Assembly: GCA_017513525.1 (NCBI GenBank)
Contig: JAFXFC010000048.1
Location: 1 to 64,000, forward strand
DNA: 64,000 nucleotides
Source: Clostridia bacterium
GTDB lineage: Bacteria > Bacillota > Clostridia > Oscillospirales > Acutalibacteraceae
Direction: 5' to 3'
Shown: piece after piece, positions 1 through 6,015 of the stretch
Position numbering within the stretch: position 1 is the first letter of the stretch
Layout: each line of letters starts with the position of its first letter
Position numbers and translations under genes: made by a program
The notes under the pieces: model-generated
Databases searched by the model: none
Seen by the model: only the letters and a program-made list of their open reading frames with translations
What the model was told of the DNA's origin: nothing

Positions 1-2
1 AT

Positions 3-140
3 TCCATATGGGGAAATAGTTTTGAAATTCCATATAATCCATCCTTCCCTTATCCGCTTGTAAGTACGGAGCATATAAGGAATATGTTTTTAATTTTTTA
101 TACACGATTTGCTCCGAAAATTCAATACGAATATGATTGA
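3..140 (+). CDS. Possible 3' end of a gene cut by the window edge
   Basis: The frame beginning at base 3 is open from the window edge to a TGA at 138-140. It reads 45 residues rich in Tyr, Phe, Pro and Asn, ending KIQYEYD. The composition looks protein-like and is not low complexity, but no start or ribosome site lies inside the window and I do not recognise a family. It could equally be chance openness in AT-rich DNA. Bases 141-203 show nothing further. Confidence 0.3.
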   Translation, partial: SIWGNSFEIPYNPSFPYPLVSTEHIRNMFLIFYTRFAPKIQYEYD

Positions 141-203
141 TTGTAATTTAGTAATAGATATCTTTTAGATTCAAACCATAAAATTTGCAAATTAACGAAC
201 TGT

Positions 204-456
204 GGTTCAGAATTGGGTAGTAAGGCCAAAAAATTCCTGTTCTTATGAACAGGAATTTTTTTATCCAAGCCGACAGGCTTGGTATATCATCACGCTTTAG
301 CGTGTATATCATCAAATGCGACAAGTCGCATTTGTATCTCATCACACCTTTAGGTGTGCATTTTGGTCGGCTTGATGATATACAACTTCTTACGAAGTTG
401 ATGATATGCAATTCCTGCGGAATTGATGATATACAAGGCTTACGCCTTGATTTTTT
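204..456 (+). repeat. Palindrome array A (TATATCATCA / TGATGATATA linkers)
   Basis: The element opens with GGTTCAG (204-210) and a terminator-like hairpin (228-262). Palindromic words of 4-9 bp arm length follow, at 265-282, 291-304, 314-333, 343-358, 383-400, 409-425 and 434-449. They are separated by a constant linker. It reads TATATCATCA at 283-292 and 305-314 and TATCTCATCA at 335-344. In the right half it is reverse-complemented: TGATGATATA at 373-382 and 424-433, and TGATGATATG at 399-408. AAGCCGAC (267-274) is complementary to GTCGGCTT (366-373) at the midpoint. It ends in T-rich DNA and a promoter for the next gene. Short open frames across it only reflect the repeats. Confidence 0.9.
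228..262 (+). terminator. Left-end hairpin of array A
   Basis: AAAAAATTCCTGTTC (228-242) pairs with GAACAGGAATTTTTT (247-261) across a TTAT loop, giving a 15-bp stem with A and T tracts on both sides. It has the form of a bidirectional intrinsic terminator and occupies the same place as the hairpins at 4581-4618 and 12592-12629. Confidence 0.7.
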
Positions 457-476
457 ACAAAACTTTATAGTATAAT
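447..476 (+). promoter_or_regulatory. Sigma-A-like promoter for the four-helix gene
   Basis: TTGATT at 447-452, an 18-base spacer and TATAAT at 471-476, 20 bases before the ATG at 497. The -35 box overlaps the last palindrome of array A, so the array edge supplies the promoter. Confidence 0.6.
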
Positions 477-496
477 CATAACAAGGAAGTGATAAT

Positions 497-841
497 ATGC
501 CCAAGAATTATTTGTTTGTTTATTCGGAACAACTTGCAACTGATATTGAATTGCTTTGCCAAAATATTAAAGCACCATCAAATACATTGTTTCAAATCCG
601 TAAAAGTTCAAGTAGTGTATATGCAAATATTCGTGAAGCAAATTACGGACAAAGCAGGGCAGATATGCTTTCTAAGTTTGAAATTGCATTAAAAGAATGT
701 AGTGAAACTGAGGGTTGGTTACAACTTTTATTCAACACAAAATCTATTGATGAAGATACATTTAAAAAGAATAGAAATCTTTGTGGGCGTATAAGAAGAT
801 TGTTGATTGCAAGTTGTAAAACTTTGAAAGATAAATCGTAA
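497..841 (+). CDS. Four-helix-bundle protein (23S rRNA IVS / Avd-like family)
   Basis: A 114-residue, all-helical protein of the four-helix-bundle family (TIGR02436-like). That family includes proteins encoded in 23S rRNA intervening sequences and is related to Avd, the accessory protein of diversity-generating retroelements. Recognisable features are the central IREANYGQSRADMLSKFEIALKE-type segment (about residues 48-70; only the pattern is diagnostic), the ETEGWLQLL stretch and the basic C-terminal helix with RIRRLL. AAGGAAGTG stands 5 bases before the ATG. Cellular function is unknown for free-standing members. No reverse transcriptase or template/variable repeat pair is nearby, so a retroelement role is not supported here. 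It lies directly behind array A, whose end provides its promoter. Confidence 0.75.
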   Translation: MPKNYLFVYSEQLATDIELLCQNIKAPSNTLFQIRKSSSSVYANIREANYGQSRADMLSKFEIALKECSETEGWLQLLFNTKSIDEDTFKKNRNLCGRIRRLLIASCKTLKDKS

Positions 842-880
842 TGTTGGAATAGTTAATTAGGATTTAATGGAGGAATATCA

Positions 881-1321
881 GTGCGAAACAGAAGTATGGC
901 GTTGGTTGTGAGGGCTGACAAGATTCTTATGATAAAAACACTTCATTTTAATAGATGGGAACTTCCGGGCGGTGGAATTGAAAAAGATGAAACTCCCGAA
1001 GAAGCTGCAATTAGAGAATTGAAAGAAGAATGCGGTTTAGACGGCATAGTTAATAGACCGCTAAATATTCTGCATTGTAAAGACGGAAGTGTGGAATATG
1101 TTTTTTTAGTTGATGTTTCTGATGAACAAGAAGCCATTATAGGAACAGACCCTGAAGCTCAAACTGAAGAGCAATCTATTAAAAATGTCTGTTGGAAAAA
1201 GCTTGATGAACTTAGCGAAAAAGATAGGGCTTTTTTATGGGCGTATGGCTTATTAGAAGTAGATGATTATTTTGACCTTGTATTAAGCTGGGGAGATGAA
1301 ATAAGCTATCCTCTTGGTTAA
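881..1321 (+). CDS. NUDIX hydrolase
   Basis: A 146-residue NUDIX-fold pyrophosphohydrolase. The Nudix box is complete: Gly31, Glu37, then Arg45-Glu46 and Glu49-Glu50 before Gly52, fitting GX5EX7REUXEEXGU. The preceding WELPGGG is typical. Such enzymes cleave nucleoside diphosphates linked to another moiety, using Mg2+; the substrate here cannot be predicted. The start is GTG at 881, chosen because GGAGG (869-873) lies 7 bases upstream; the next ATG at 896 has no such site. It is 39 bases after the four-helix gene and may be cotranscribed. The strong hairpin at 1406-1448 would end the transcript. Confidence 0.85.
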   Translation: MRNRSMALVVRADKILMIKTLHFNRWELPGGGIEKDETPEEAAIRELKEECGLDGIVNRPLNILHCKDGSVEYVFLVDVSDEQEAIIGTDPEAQTEEQSIKNVCWKKLDELSEKDRAFLWAYGLLEVDDYFDLVLSWGDEISYPLG

Positions 1322-1357
1322 GAAGTTTGGAAAGATAAAATTAATATATAAAACTTC

Positions 1358-1481
1358 GGTTCTAAAGTGAGACGTACTCCCATGATGTTCACCCAAAAGT
1401 GAACCAAAGCTGAAAACCCTTGAGAGATCAAGGGTTTTCAGCTTTTTTAGACCAATTTTTTGAACTTTTACCGATAGAACC
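1358..1481. repeat. Short element with GGTTCTA / TAGAACC ends
   Basis: The segment starts GGTTCTAAAGTGAGACGTAC, nearly the same as the left end of array D (12568 on), and finishes with TAGAACC (1475-1481), the reverse complement of its first seven bases. Inside are a small hairpin (GTTCAC 1387-1392 with GTGAAC 1399-1404) and the strong hairpin at 1406-1448. It has no palindrome array and no coding capacity. It looks like an array-less relative of the elements at 204, 4557 and 12568. Confidence 0.55.
1406..1448 (+). terminator. Strong intrinsic terminator after the NUDIX gene
   Basis: AAAGCTGAAAACCCTTG (1406-1422) pairs with CAAGGGTTTTCAGCTTT (1429-1445) over a 6-base loop, a perfect 17-bp stem running into a T tract. 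Confidence 0.8.
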
Positions 1482-1555
1482 AAAATCGCTTGTTTTTTAG
1501 ACCACTCGGATTTGAACCGGAAAAACTATCTAAAACTAAATATTTTCATACATAA

Positions 1556-1601
1556 GACCTGTTTTTTAGGAATATTAACTCCTGAAAAACAGGTCTTTTT
1601 T
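1556..1601 (+). terminator. Second intrinsic terminator hairpin before the TetR operon
   Basis: GACCTGTTTTT-AGG (1556-1570) pairs with CCT-AAAAACAGGTC (1581-1595), followed by six Ts (1596-1601). It insulates the following operon from upstream transcription. Apart from this, the short element and the TetR promoter, I see nothing in the 456 bases between the NUDIX and TetR genes. Confidence 0.75.
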
Positions 1602-1689
1602 ATATAGGAAATTACTCGCTTTGTGAGCGATTTTCGTATAACAAGACTTAAAGAAGAAAAAATTATTCTAACAAAATTGTAAAAAAATA

Positions 1690-1718
1690 TTGACAGCTTT
1701 GATTATTTTTGTTAATAT
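1690..1718 (+). promoter_or_regulatory. Promoter of the TetR-ubiquitin operon
   Basis: A consensus TTGACA (1690-1695), a 17-base spacer and TAATAT (1713-1718), 60 bases before the preferred TTG start at 1778. A TetR-type autoregulator would be expected to bind near here, but I could not pick out a convincing operator palindrome. Confidence 0.6.
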
Positions 1719-1777
1719 GACATCGAAAACAAACTGCGTTTTGTATTGAAATGCGAATTGCGAATGGAGTTGATGAT

Positions 1778-2476
1778 TTGGCGAACATAAGAAGTGAAGA
1801 AGCAACTGCTGAGTTGCACAGGAAAATCCTTACCGCTTCAACGGCACTGTTTATGCAGAAGGGCTTTGAGCGTACCACCTTTACGGATATAGCTAAGCTG
1901 TCAGGAGTACTGAAAAGCAAAATCCTTTATGAGTTCAGCAGTAAAGAGGAAATTTTAGGCTTACTTGTAACAAGATTTCTCGACGGTGTTACGGCGGCAT
2001 CGGATGCTGTTTCAAAAAAGCTGACCGATGACCAGATTCTTATCTTCATAGCCAATGAGGTTTTACAGCTCTATATGGCGGAAATGAATGAGGATATGCG
2101 AAACCTGTATCTTGCCGGCTATTCGATGCCGAAAACAAGCGAAGAAGTCCTTAAACGCAGAACAAATATGATGTATGAAGCTTTCAGTGAAATATTCCCG
2201 ACTTTTGAAATTAAGGATTTTTACGAAACTGAAATCGCTTCAATGGGCATAATGAGAGCATATATGACCATTCCTTGCGATATGTATTTTACTATTGAGT
2301 CAAAAGCAAAAAGACTCGTAACAATGCTTATGCGTATTTACAATGCAGAAGATGAAAAAATCACCGAGGCACTTGAGTTTATCGAAAAGATTGATTTTGA
2401 AGCCGTGGCAAAAAAGGCGGTGCAAAGTGTTTTCAAGGAACTCGATATAAAGACTAATTTCCCGAAAGGAGAATAA
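1778..2476 (+). CDS. TetR/AcrR-family transcriptional regulator
   Basis: A 232-residue regulator with an N-terminal TetR helix-turn-helix. It shows the family pattern of a first helix ([11 protein letters not shown]), a Gly-Phe-x-x-Thr-Thr turn and the recognition segment [23 protein letters not shown]. The C-terminal ligand-binding domain is helical and of unknown ligand. TTG at 1778 is preferred because GGAG (1766-1769) sits 8 bases upstream; an ATG at 1751 in the same frame has no ribosome site. Its stop is four bases before the start of the ubiquitin gene, whose ribosome site lies inside this gene's end. The two are therefore almost surely cotranscribed, and export of ubiquitin may answer to a TetR ligand. 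Confidence 0.85.
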   Translation: MANIRSEEATAELHRKILTASTALFMQKGFERTTFTDIAKLSGVLKSKILYEFSSKEEILGLLVTRFLDGVTAASDAVSKKLTDDQILIFIANEVLQLYMAEMNEDMRNLYLAGYSMPKTSEEVLKRRTNMMYEAFSEIFPTFEIKDFYETEIASMGIMRAYMTIPCDMYFTIESKAKRLVTMLMRIYNAEDEKITEALEFIEKIDFEAVAKKAVQSVFKELDIKTNFPKGE

Positions 2477-2480
2477 ACCA

Positions 2481-2918
2481 ATGAAAAACACATTAAAGAA
2501 AACATTATCATTACTGTTGGCTGTAGTAATGATGCTCACAATGACATTGTCTGCATCAGCTATGCAGATTTTTGTTAAAACCCTCGAGGGCTTAACTATA
2601 ACCCTTGAAGTGGAACCTAATGACTCTATTGATGCTATTAAGGCGAAAATTCAGGAGAAAGAGGGAATTCCTCCTGAACAGCAGGAATTAATTTTTGCCG
2701 GAAAACAGCTTGAGGAGGGAAAAACTCTTTCAGATTACAATATTCAGAAGGAATCAACTCTTCATCTTGTTGTACATATCCGTGGCGAGGAAGAAGCACC
2801 GACACCTGACGAAACCTGCAAGGACTGCGGCAGACCTGTACATGATAACACCTTCGTTCAGAAGCTCGTTTGTCTTATCGTTATGCTTATTAACCTCGTT
2901 AAATCAATGTTTGCATAA
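2481..2918 (+). CDS. Secreted ubiquitin with C-terminal Cys/helix tail
   Basis: The 145-residue product has three parts. Residues 1-27 are a Sec signal peptide ending SASA, placing the predicted cut exactly before ubiquitin Met1. Residues 28-103 are a complete ubiquitin fold: compared from memory with human ubiquitin, 60 of 76 positions match and no gap is needed. Leu8, Ile44, Val70, His68, Asp58 and lysines 6, 27, 29, 33, 48 and 63 are kept. Changes include K11L, R42E, R72H and G76E, so the end reads HIRGE and there is no Gly-Gly. Residues 104-145 are an acidic linker, then a CxDCG motif and a hydrophobic helix ending FA, shared with the next gene. AAAGGAG (2465-2471) precedes the ATG. Conjugation without processing seems impossible; binding to eukaryotic ubiquitin receptors is plausible. 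Acquisition from a eukaryote is inferred. Codons look like those of neighbouring genes. Confidence 0.95.
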   Translation: MKNTLKKTLSLLLAVVMMLTMTLSASAMQIFVKTLEGLTITLEVEPNDSIDAIKAKIQEKEGIPPEQQELIFAGKQLEEGKTLSDYNIQKESTLHLVVHIRGEEEAPTPDETCKDCGRPVHDNTFVQKLVCLIVMLINLVKSMFA

Positions 2919-2958
2919 AAACATATAACTTATCAAATTCCCGAAAGGAGCAAAACAA

Positions 2959-4506
2959 ATGAAAAAAACAAACAAACTCTTATCAATCATCCTCGCAATC
3001 TTAATGGTTATGACAACCGTACCCTTTGCCTTTGCGGCAGATGAAACACCGACTACAAGAGAGGTTGACGGTAAAATCTATTATGAGCTTGATTCAGCAG
3101 ACAAGCTTTATTGGTTTGCAGAACAGGTAAACGGTGGAAATGTAGAAATTAATGCCATTCTCACCGACGATATAGTAGTAAATGAAAATTTGTTATCTGA
3201 AAAACTCATTTTAACTGAAAAAATTGAAACAAAAATCTCACATCGCGGCGGCAGCGAAACAGTAAAAGTTTGTGTCGCAGAAGTAAAAACCGGTGAGAAT
3301 GTCAGGGAATGGATACCTATGGGTACGGAATTGTGGGAAAATATGTATTCCGGACACTTTAACGGCAACGGTAAAACCATTTCCGGATTGTATGTTAATG
3401 AAATGTATGATTATGCAGGATTAGTTGGCAATGCATACGGTTGTACGATTGAAAACTTAACTTTAGAAGATTCCTACTTTAATTGTGAGTATAATTTTGC
3501 AGGAGCTTTTGTTGCATTTGCAGAAAACCCGTATGATGGGCATGTTTATTTGAAAAATCTTGTAAACAAATCTATTGTTTGCGGCAGATGTGCGGGCGGT
3601 ATTGTCGGATGCGTTCAGGGTACAACAGAAATATCAGGTTGTATCAACTTAGAAACTGTTTATCCTTTTTCTATCAATTATCATGAATATAAGGGCGGCG
3701 GAATAGCAGGAACAATACAAAATGAATTTTCTGCAACTGACTGTGTAAATCTCGGTAATGCCGAATATGCGTTTGGCAGCATAAATGATAGCTTTACAAA
3801 CTGTTATTATCTTGACACAGCATCAAAGGGAGTACCTTTTGATACGAATAATGTTTTAGCTGTTACAGCTGAAGAAGTAGCTTCAGGGTTTGTTTGTGAA
3901 AAGATTGGCGGACACAAAACAGAAGTCATAACTGAAGAACCTACCTGCACAGAAAACGTTTTTGAAAAAATTGAATGTCTGATATGTGAATATTCAGCAA
4001 TTCAAAAAGAAATCCCTGCAACAAACCACAACGATACCCTTGTTCAGGTTGAAGCAAAAGCACCCACTTGCACAGAAATCGGCTGGAATGCTTATGAATA
4101 CTGCACAGCTTGTGACTACACAACCTATACAGAAAAAGAAGCTCTTGACCACGATATAGTTATTGACGAAGCAGTAGCTCCCAAGTGCGATGAAACAGGT
4201 CTCACAGCTGGTCAGCATTGTTCCCGTTGTGATGCTATGACAGTTGTTCAGGAAGTTGTTCCTGCTCTCACTCACAAGGACGAAGATGGTGACTACAAGT
4301 GTGACTACAGCTGCGGACACGAATTTGAAAAGCCCGTTGAACCCGATGATCCTGATGTTCCCAATACTCCCGATGAACCCGACACACCTGACGAACCCAC
4401 AGATGAAACTTGTACAGACTGCGGAAAGGTTCACACAAACTTCTTCTCAGAAATCATCTGCTTCTTTATAAGAATATTTAACTTCATCAAAAATCTTTTT
4501 GCATAA
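2959..4506 (+). CDS. Secreted GLUG-like/Cys-repeat surface protein with the same C-terminal tail
   Basis: A 515-residue exported protein. Residues 1-26 are a signal peptide ending AFA. The middle (about 130-290) has Gly-rich GLUG/adhesin-like repeats such as FNGNGKTISGLYV and YDYAGLVGNAYG. Residues about 305-440 hold several CxxC repeats of the PTCTExG...YCxxC...H type, common in Clostridia surface proteins. A Pro-Asp-rich linker follows, then DETCTDCGKVH and a hydrophobic helix ending NLFA. That end matches the tail of the ubiquitin protein. The leader TTCCCGAAAGGAG before the ATG is also shared with the ubiquitin gene, 40 bases upstream, so they form one operon. Role unknown; adhesion or surface display is likely. 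A GC-rich hairpin follows at 4515-4539. Confidence 0.8.
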   Translation: MKKTNKLLSIILAILMVMTTVPFAFAADETPTTREVDGKIYYELDSADKLYWFAEQVNGGNVEINAILTDDIVVNENLLSEKLILTEKIETKISHRGGSETVKVCVAEVKTGENVREWIPMGTELWENMYSGHFNGNGKTISGLYVNEMYDYAGLVGNAYGCTIENLTLEDSYFNCEYNFAGAFVAFAENPYDGHVYLKNLVNKSIVCGRCAGGIVGCVQGTTEISGCINLETVYPFSINYHEYKGGGIAGTIQNEFSATDCVNLGNAEYAFGSINDSFTNCYYLDTASKGVPFDTNNVLAVTAEEVASGFVCEKIGGHKTEVITEEPTCTENVFEKIECLICEYSAIQKEIPATNHNDTLVQVEAKAPTCTEIGWNAYEYCTACDYTTYTEKEALDHDIVIDEAVAPKCDETGLTAGQHCSRCDAMTVVQEVVPALTHKDEDGDYKCDYSCGHEFEKPVEPDDPDVPNTPDEPDTPDEPTDETCTDCGKVHTNFFSEIICFFIRIFNFIKNLFA

Positions 4507-4514
4507 TAAAACTT

Positions 4515-4539
4515 ACCGCCGGGGATAATCCTCGGCGGT
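4515..4539 (+). terminator. GC-rich hairpin after the ubiquitin operon
   Basis: ACCGCCGGGG (4515-4524) pairs with CCTCGGCGGT (4530-4539) around a 5-base loop, one G-U pair included. The stem is very stable but lacks a clear T tract, so it may end transcription or protect the mRNA 3' end. Confidence 0.55.
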
Positions 4540-4556
4540 TGTCGATACATAACCAT

Positions 4557-4794
4557 GGTTCAGATTTGGGTAGTACTGCCAAAAAGAAAAGCACTTCGCA
4601 AGAAGTGCTTTTCTTTTTGTGTTTATGTCCGCAGGACATAACTTCATTACGAGTGAAGCGAGTACTTCATTTTACTGCTTGCAGTAAACTTCATTGTCCG
4701 AAAAGCGGACATAAAATGAAGTTGCCTGACGGCAAATGAAGTGGCTGCGCCAATGAAGTGTGCTTTAGGCACAATGAAGTTGCCCTTCGGGCAA
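4557..4794 (+). repeat. Palindrome array B (AACTTCATT / AATGAAGTT linkers)
   Basis: It starts GGTTCAGATTTGGGTAGTAC, like array A, then carries a 17-bp hairpin (4581-4618). Palindromic words include 4624-4640, 4671-4688, 4695-4711, 4722-4735, 4742-4752, 4760-4772 and 4780-4794. Left-half linkers read ACTTCATT (4640-4648, 4664-4671, 4687-4695). Right-half linkers are the reverse complement AATGAAGT (4715-4723, 4735-4742, 4752-4759, 4773-4780). TATGTCCG (4624-4631) is complementary to CGGACATA (4706-4713), where the flip occurs. The tail leads into a promoter at 4818-4846. No gene is seen within 4507-4887. Confidence 0.9.
4581..4618 (+). terminator. Left-end hairpin of array B, GCAA tetraloop
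   Basis: AAAAAGAAAAGCACTTC (4581-4597) pairs perfectly with GAAGTGCTTTTCTTTTT (4602-4618) across GCAA, a GNRA-type loop. It is flanked by A and T runs and could terminate in either direction. The same stem recurs at 12592-12629 with a GAAA loop. Confidence 0.75.
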
Positions 4795-4817
4795 ACGAGA
4801 TTGACACTCGCACCCAA

Positions 4818-4846
4818 TTGCAATTTCAGATTATGTATGATATAAT
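4818..4846 (+). promoter_or_regulatory. Element-borne promoter for the GH16 gene
   Basis: TTGCAA (4818-4823), 17 bases, then TATAAT (4841-4846) with an upstream TGn extension (4838-4840). The sequence from GACACTCGC through the -10 box resembles the ends at 7936-7979 and 12808-12851, so it belongs to the repeat family. Confidence 0.75.
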
Positions 4847-4887
4847 TATCTTGACAAATAAGAATTTGTACGAAAGGATAACAAACT

Positions 4888-5991
4888 ATGTTCAGAAAAG
4901 GTATGGCTTTGTTGCTTGTTTTAACTATGCTGGTCTGCTTGCCGTTAGGAGCATCTGCCGAAGAAGCAACCGTGTCCGATTCAGTAAATTCTGAAAATAG
5001 TGTTCCCGAAAAGGAAGGCTATGTGCTTGATTTCAGCACAGAATTTAATGATGGCAATTTAAATACAGAATACTGGCTGCCGCAGTATCTGCCTCACTGT
5101 ACTACCAACACAGAAGGCTCCTCTGCAAGGTATAAAATTGAGAATGGTTATCTGAATCTGTTTATCACAAAAGATTCACCGGATTATTTCGGCGGTCAGC
5201 CGGGTTCAGCAGATCCCGATAATCTTTTATGGATAGCCAACGGTATTCAGACATGGGAAAAAAATCATCTTCATCCCGGCGGTAGTCAGCAGATGGAAGT
5301 TGAGCCTTATGAAGGATATGCCACACAGTATGGCTACTTTGAAATACGGATGAAGATGCCTGACACCAAAGGCGGTGGATACGCATCATGGTGGCTTATA
5401 GGTGCTCAGGATGATGCCCGTCCCGACGGAACAGGTTCTCAGCAGAACGGTGAAATTGATGTGTTAGAAACTTTTTTCAAATCTCCGGGAGTATTTGAAC
5501 CCAAGGTTCACGCATGGGATGACCCTGTACTTAACGAATGGGCAAGCAAAGTTGAATTGAATGGCGACCCGATGGATTATGTAAACGAATTCCACACCTA
5601 TGCTATGGACTGGAGACCTGAAGGGATAACATTTTATGTGGACGGAAAAGAAGTAGCCAAGACAATAGAATCACCCCAATACAGAATGTGTATGATTCTG
5701 TCTATGTATATCAATTCTGATTTCAGCGGTTGGGATGAACCCGAAAATAACTATCCCATAGAATGGCTGATTGATTATGTCCGTGTATATAAAGATAAAA
5801 ACGGTTATGACGAGAACAACAGACTTACAGAATTTGAGCGTTTTATAAAAGATATGTGCGACTCGCTCACTGCATTCAGGCAGCGTATTTTATCATTTAT
5901 TCAGGACCTCTGTACGCAGTGTCATCAGTTCTTTGAGAGTTTATTCAGTATGATACCGGTTTTGTACAGAACGACAAATTCCAATTTGTAA
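4888..5991 (+). CDS. Secreted GH16 family glycoside hydrolase (beta-glucanase-like)
   Basis: A 367-residue exported enzyme with a signal peptide ending GASA (residues 1-24). The GH16 concanavalin-like fold follows. The catalytic motif ExDxxE is seen as Glu189, Asp191 and Glu194 in NGEIDVLE, with the WWLIGA and IDYVRVYK segments typical of the family. GH16 enzymes cleave beta-1,3/1,4-glucans, xyloglucan or related polymers by retention; exact specificity is not readable. Residues about 310-367 are an extra helical tail with MCDSL and LCTQCHQFF, perhaps a degenerate relative of the Cys/helix tail on the ubiquitin protein. AAAGGAT (4873-4879) sets the start. Its promoter is the end of array B. 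The GH-A gene follows after 24 bases and is probably cotranscribed. Confidence 0.88.
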   Translation: MFRKGMALLLVLTMLVCLPLGASAEEATVSDSVNSENSVPEKEGYVLDFSTEFNDGNLNTEYWLPQYLPHCTTNTEGSSARYKIENGYLNLFITKDSPDYFGGQPGSADPDNLLWIANGIQTWEKNHLHPGGSQQMEVEPYEGYATQYGYFEIRMKMPDTKGGGYASWWLIGAQDDARPDGTGSQQNGEIDVLETFFKSPGVFEPKVHAWDDPVLNEWASKVELNGDPMDYVNEFHTYAMDWRPEGITFYVDGKEVAKTIESPQYRMCMILSMYINSDFSGWDEPENNYPIEWLIDYVRVYKDKNGYDENNRLTEFERFIKDMCDSLTAFRQRILSFIQDLCTQCHQFFESLFSMIPVLYRTTNSNL

Positions 5992-6015
5992 AACAGATAT
6001 TAAAGGAGAAAAAAA

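Noticed and set aside
204..456. CRISPR array
   Set aside because: The constant units are only about 10 bases, switch strand midway, and the variable parts are themselves palindromes of unequal length; no cas genes are near.
245..475. Small coding genes across the palindrome arrays
   Set aside because: Open frames here follow the repeat words, lack ribosome sites and have no protein-like pattern; the same holds at 4539-4739 and 12549-12779.
497..841. Diversity-generating retroelement
   Set aside because: The Avd-like family membership prompted it, but there is no reverse transcriptase and no template/variable repeat pair in the window.
1498..1520. tRNA 3' fragment on the minus strand (GGTTCAAATCC-like T arm)
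   Set aside because: The T loop fits but one stem pair fails, and no acceptor, anticodon or D arm can be drawn; too little to call a tRNA or an attachment site.
2481..2918. Ubiquitin as eukaryotic contamination or assembly chimera
   Set aside because: It has a bacterial signal peptide, a bacterial ribosome site inside the preceding TetR gene, a tail shared with the next gene and no introns, so it belongs to this operon.
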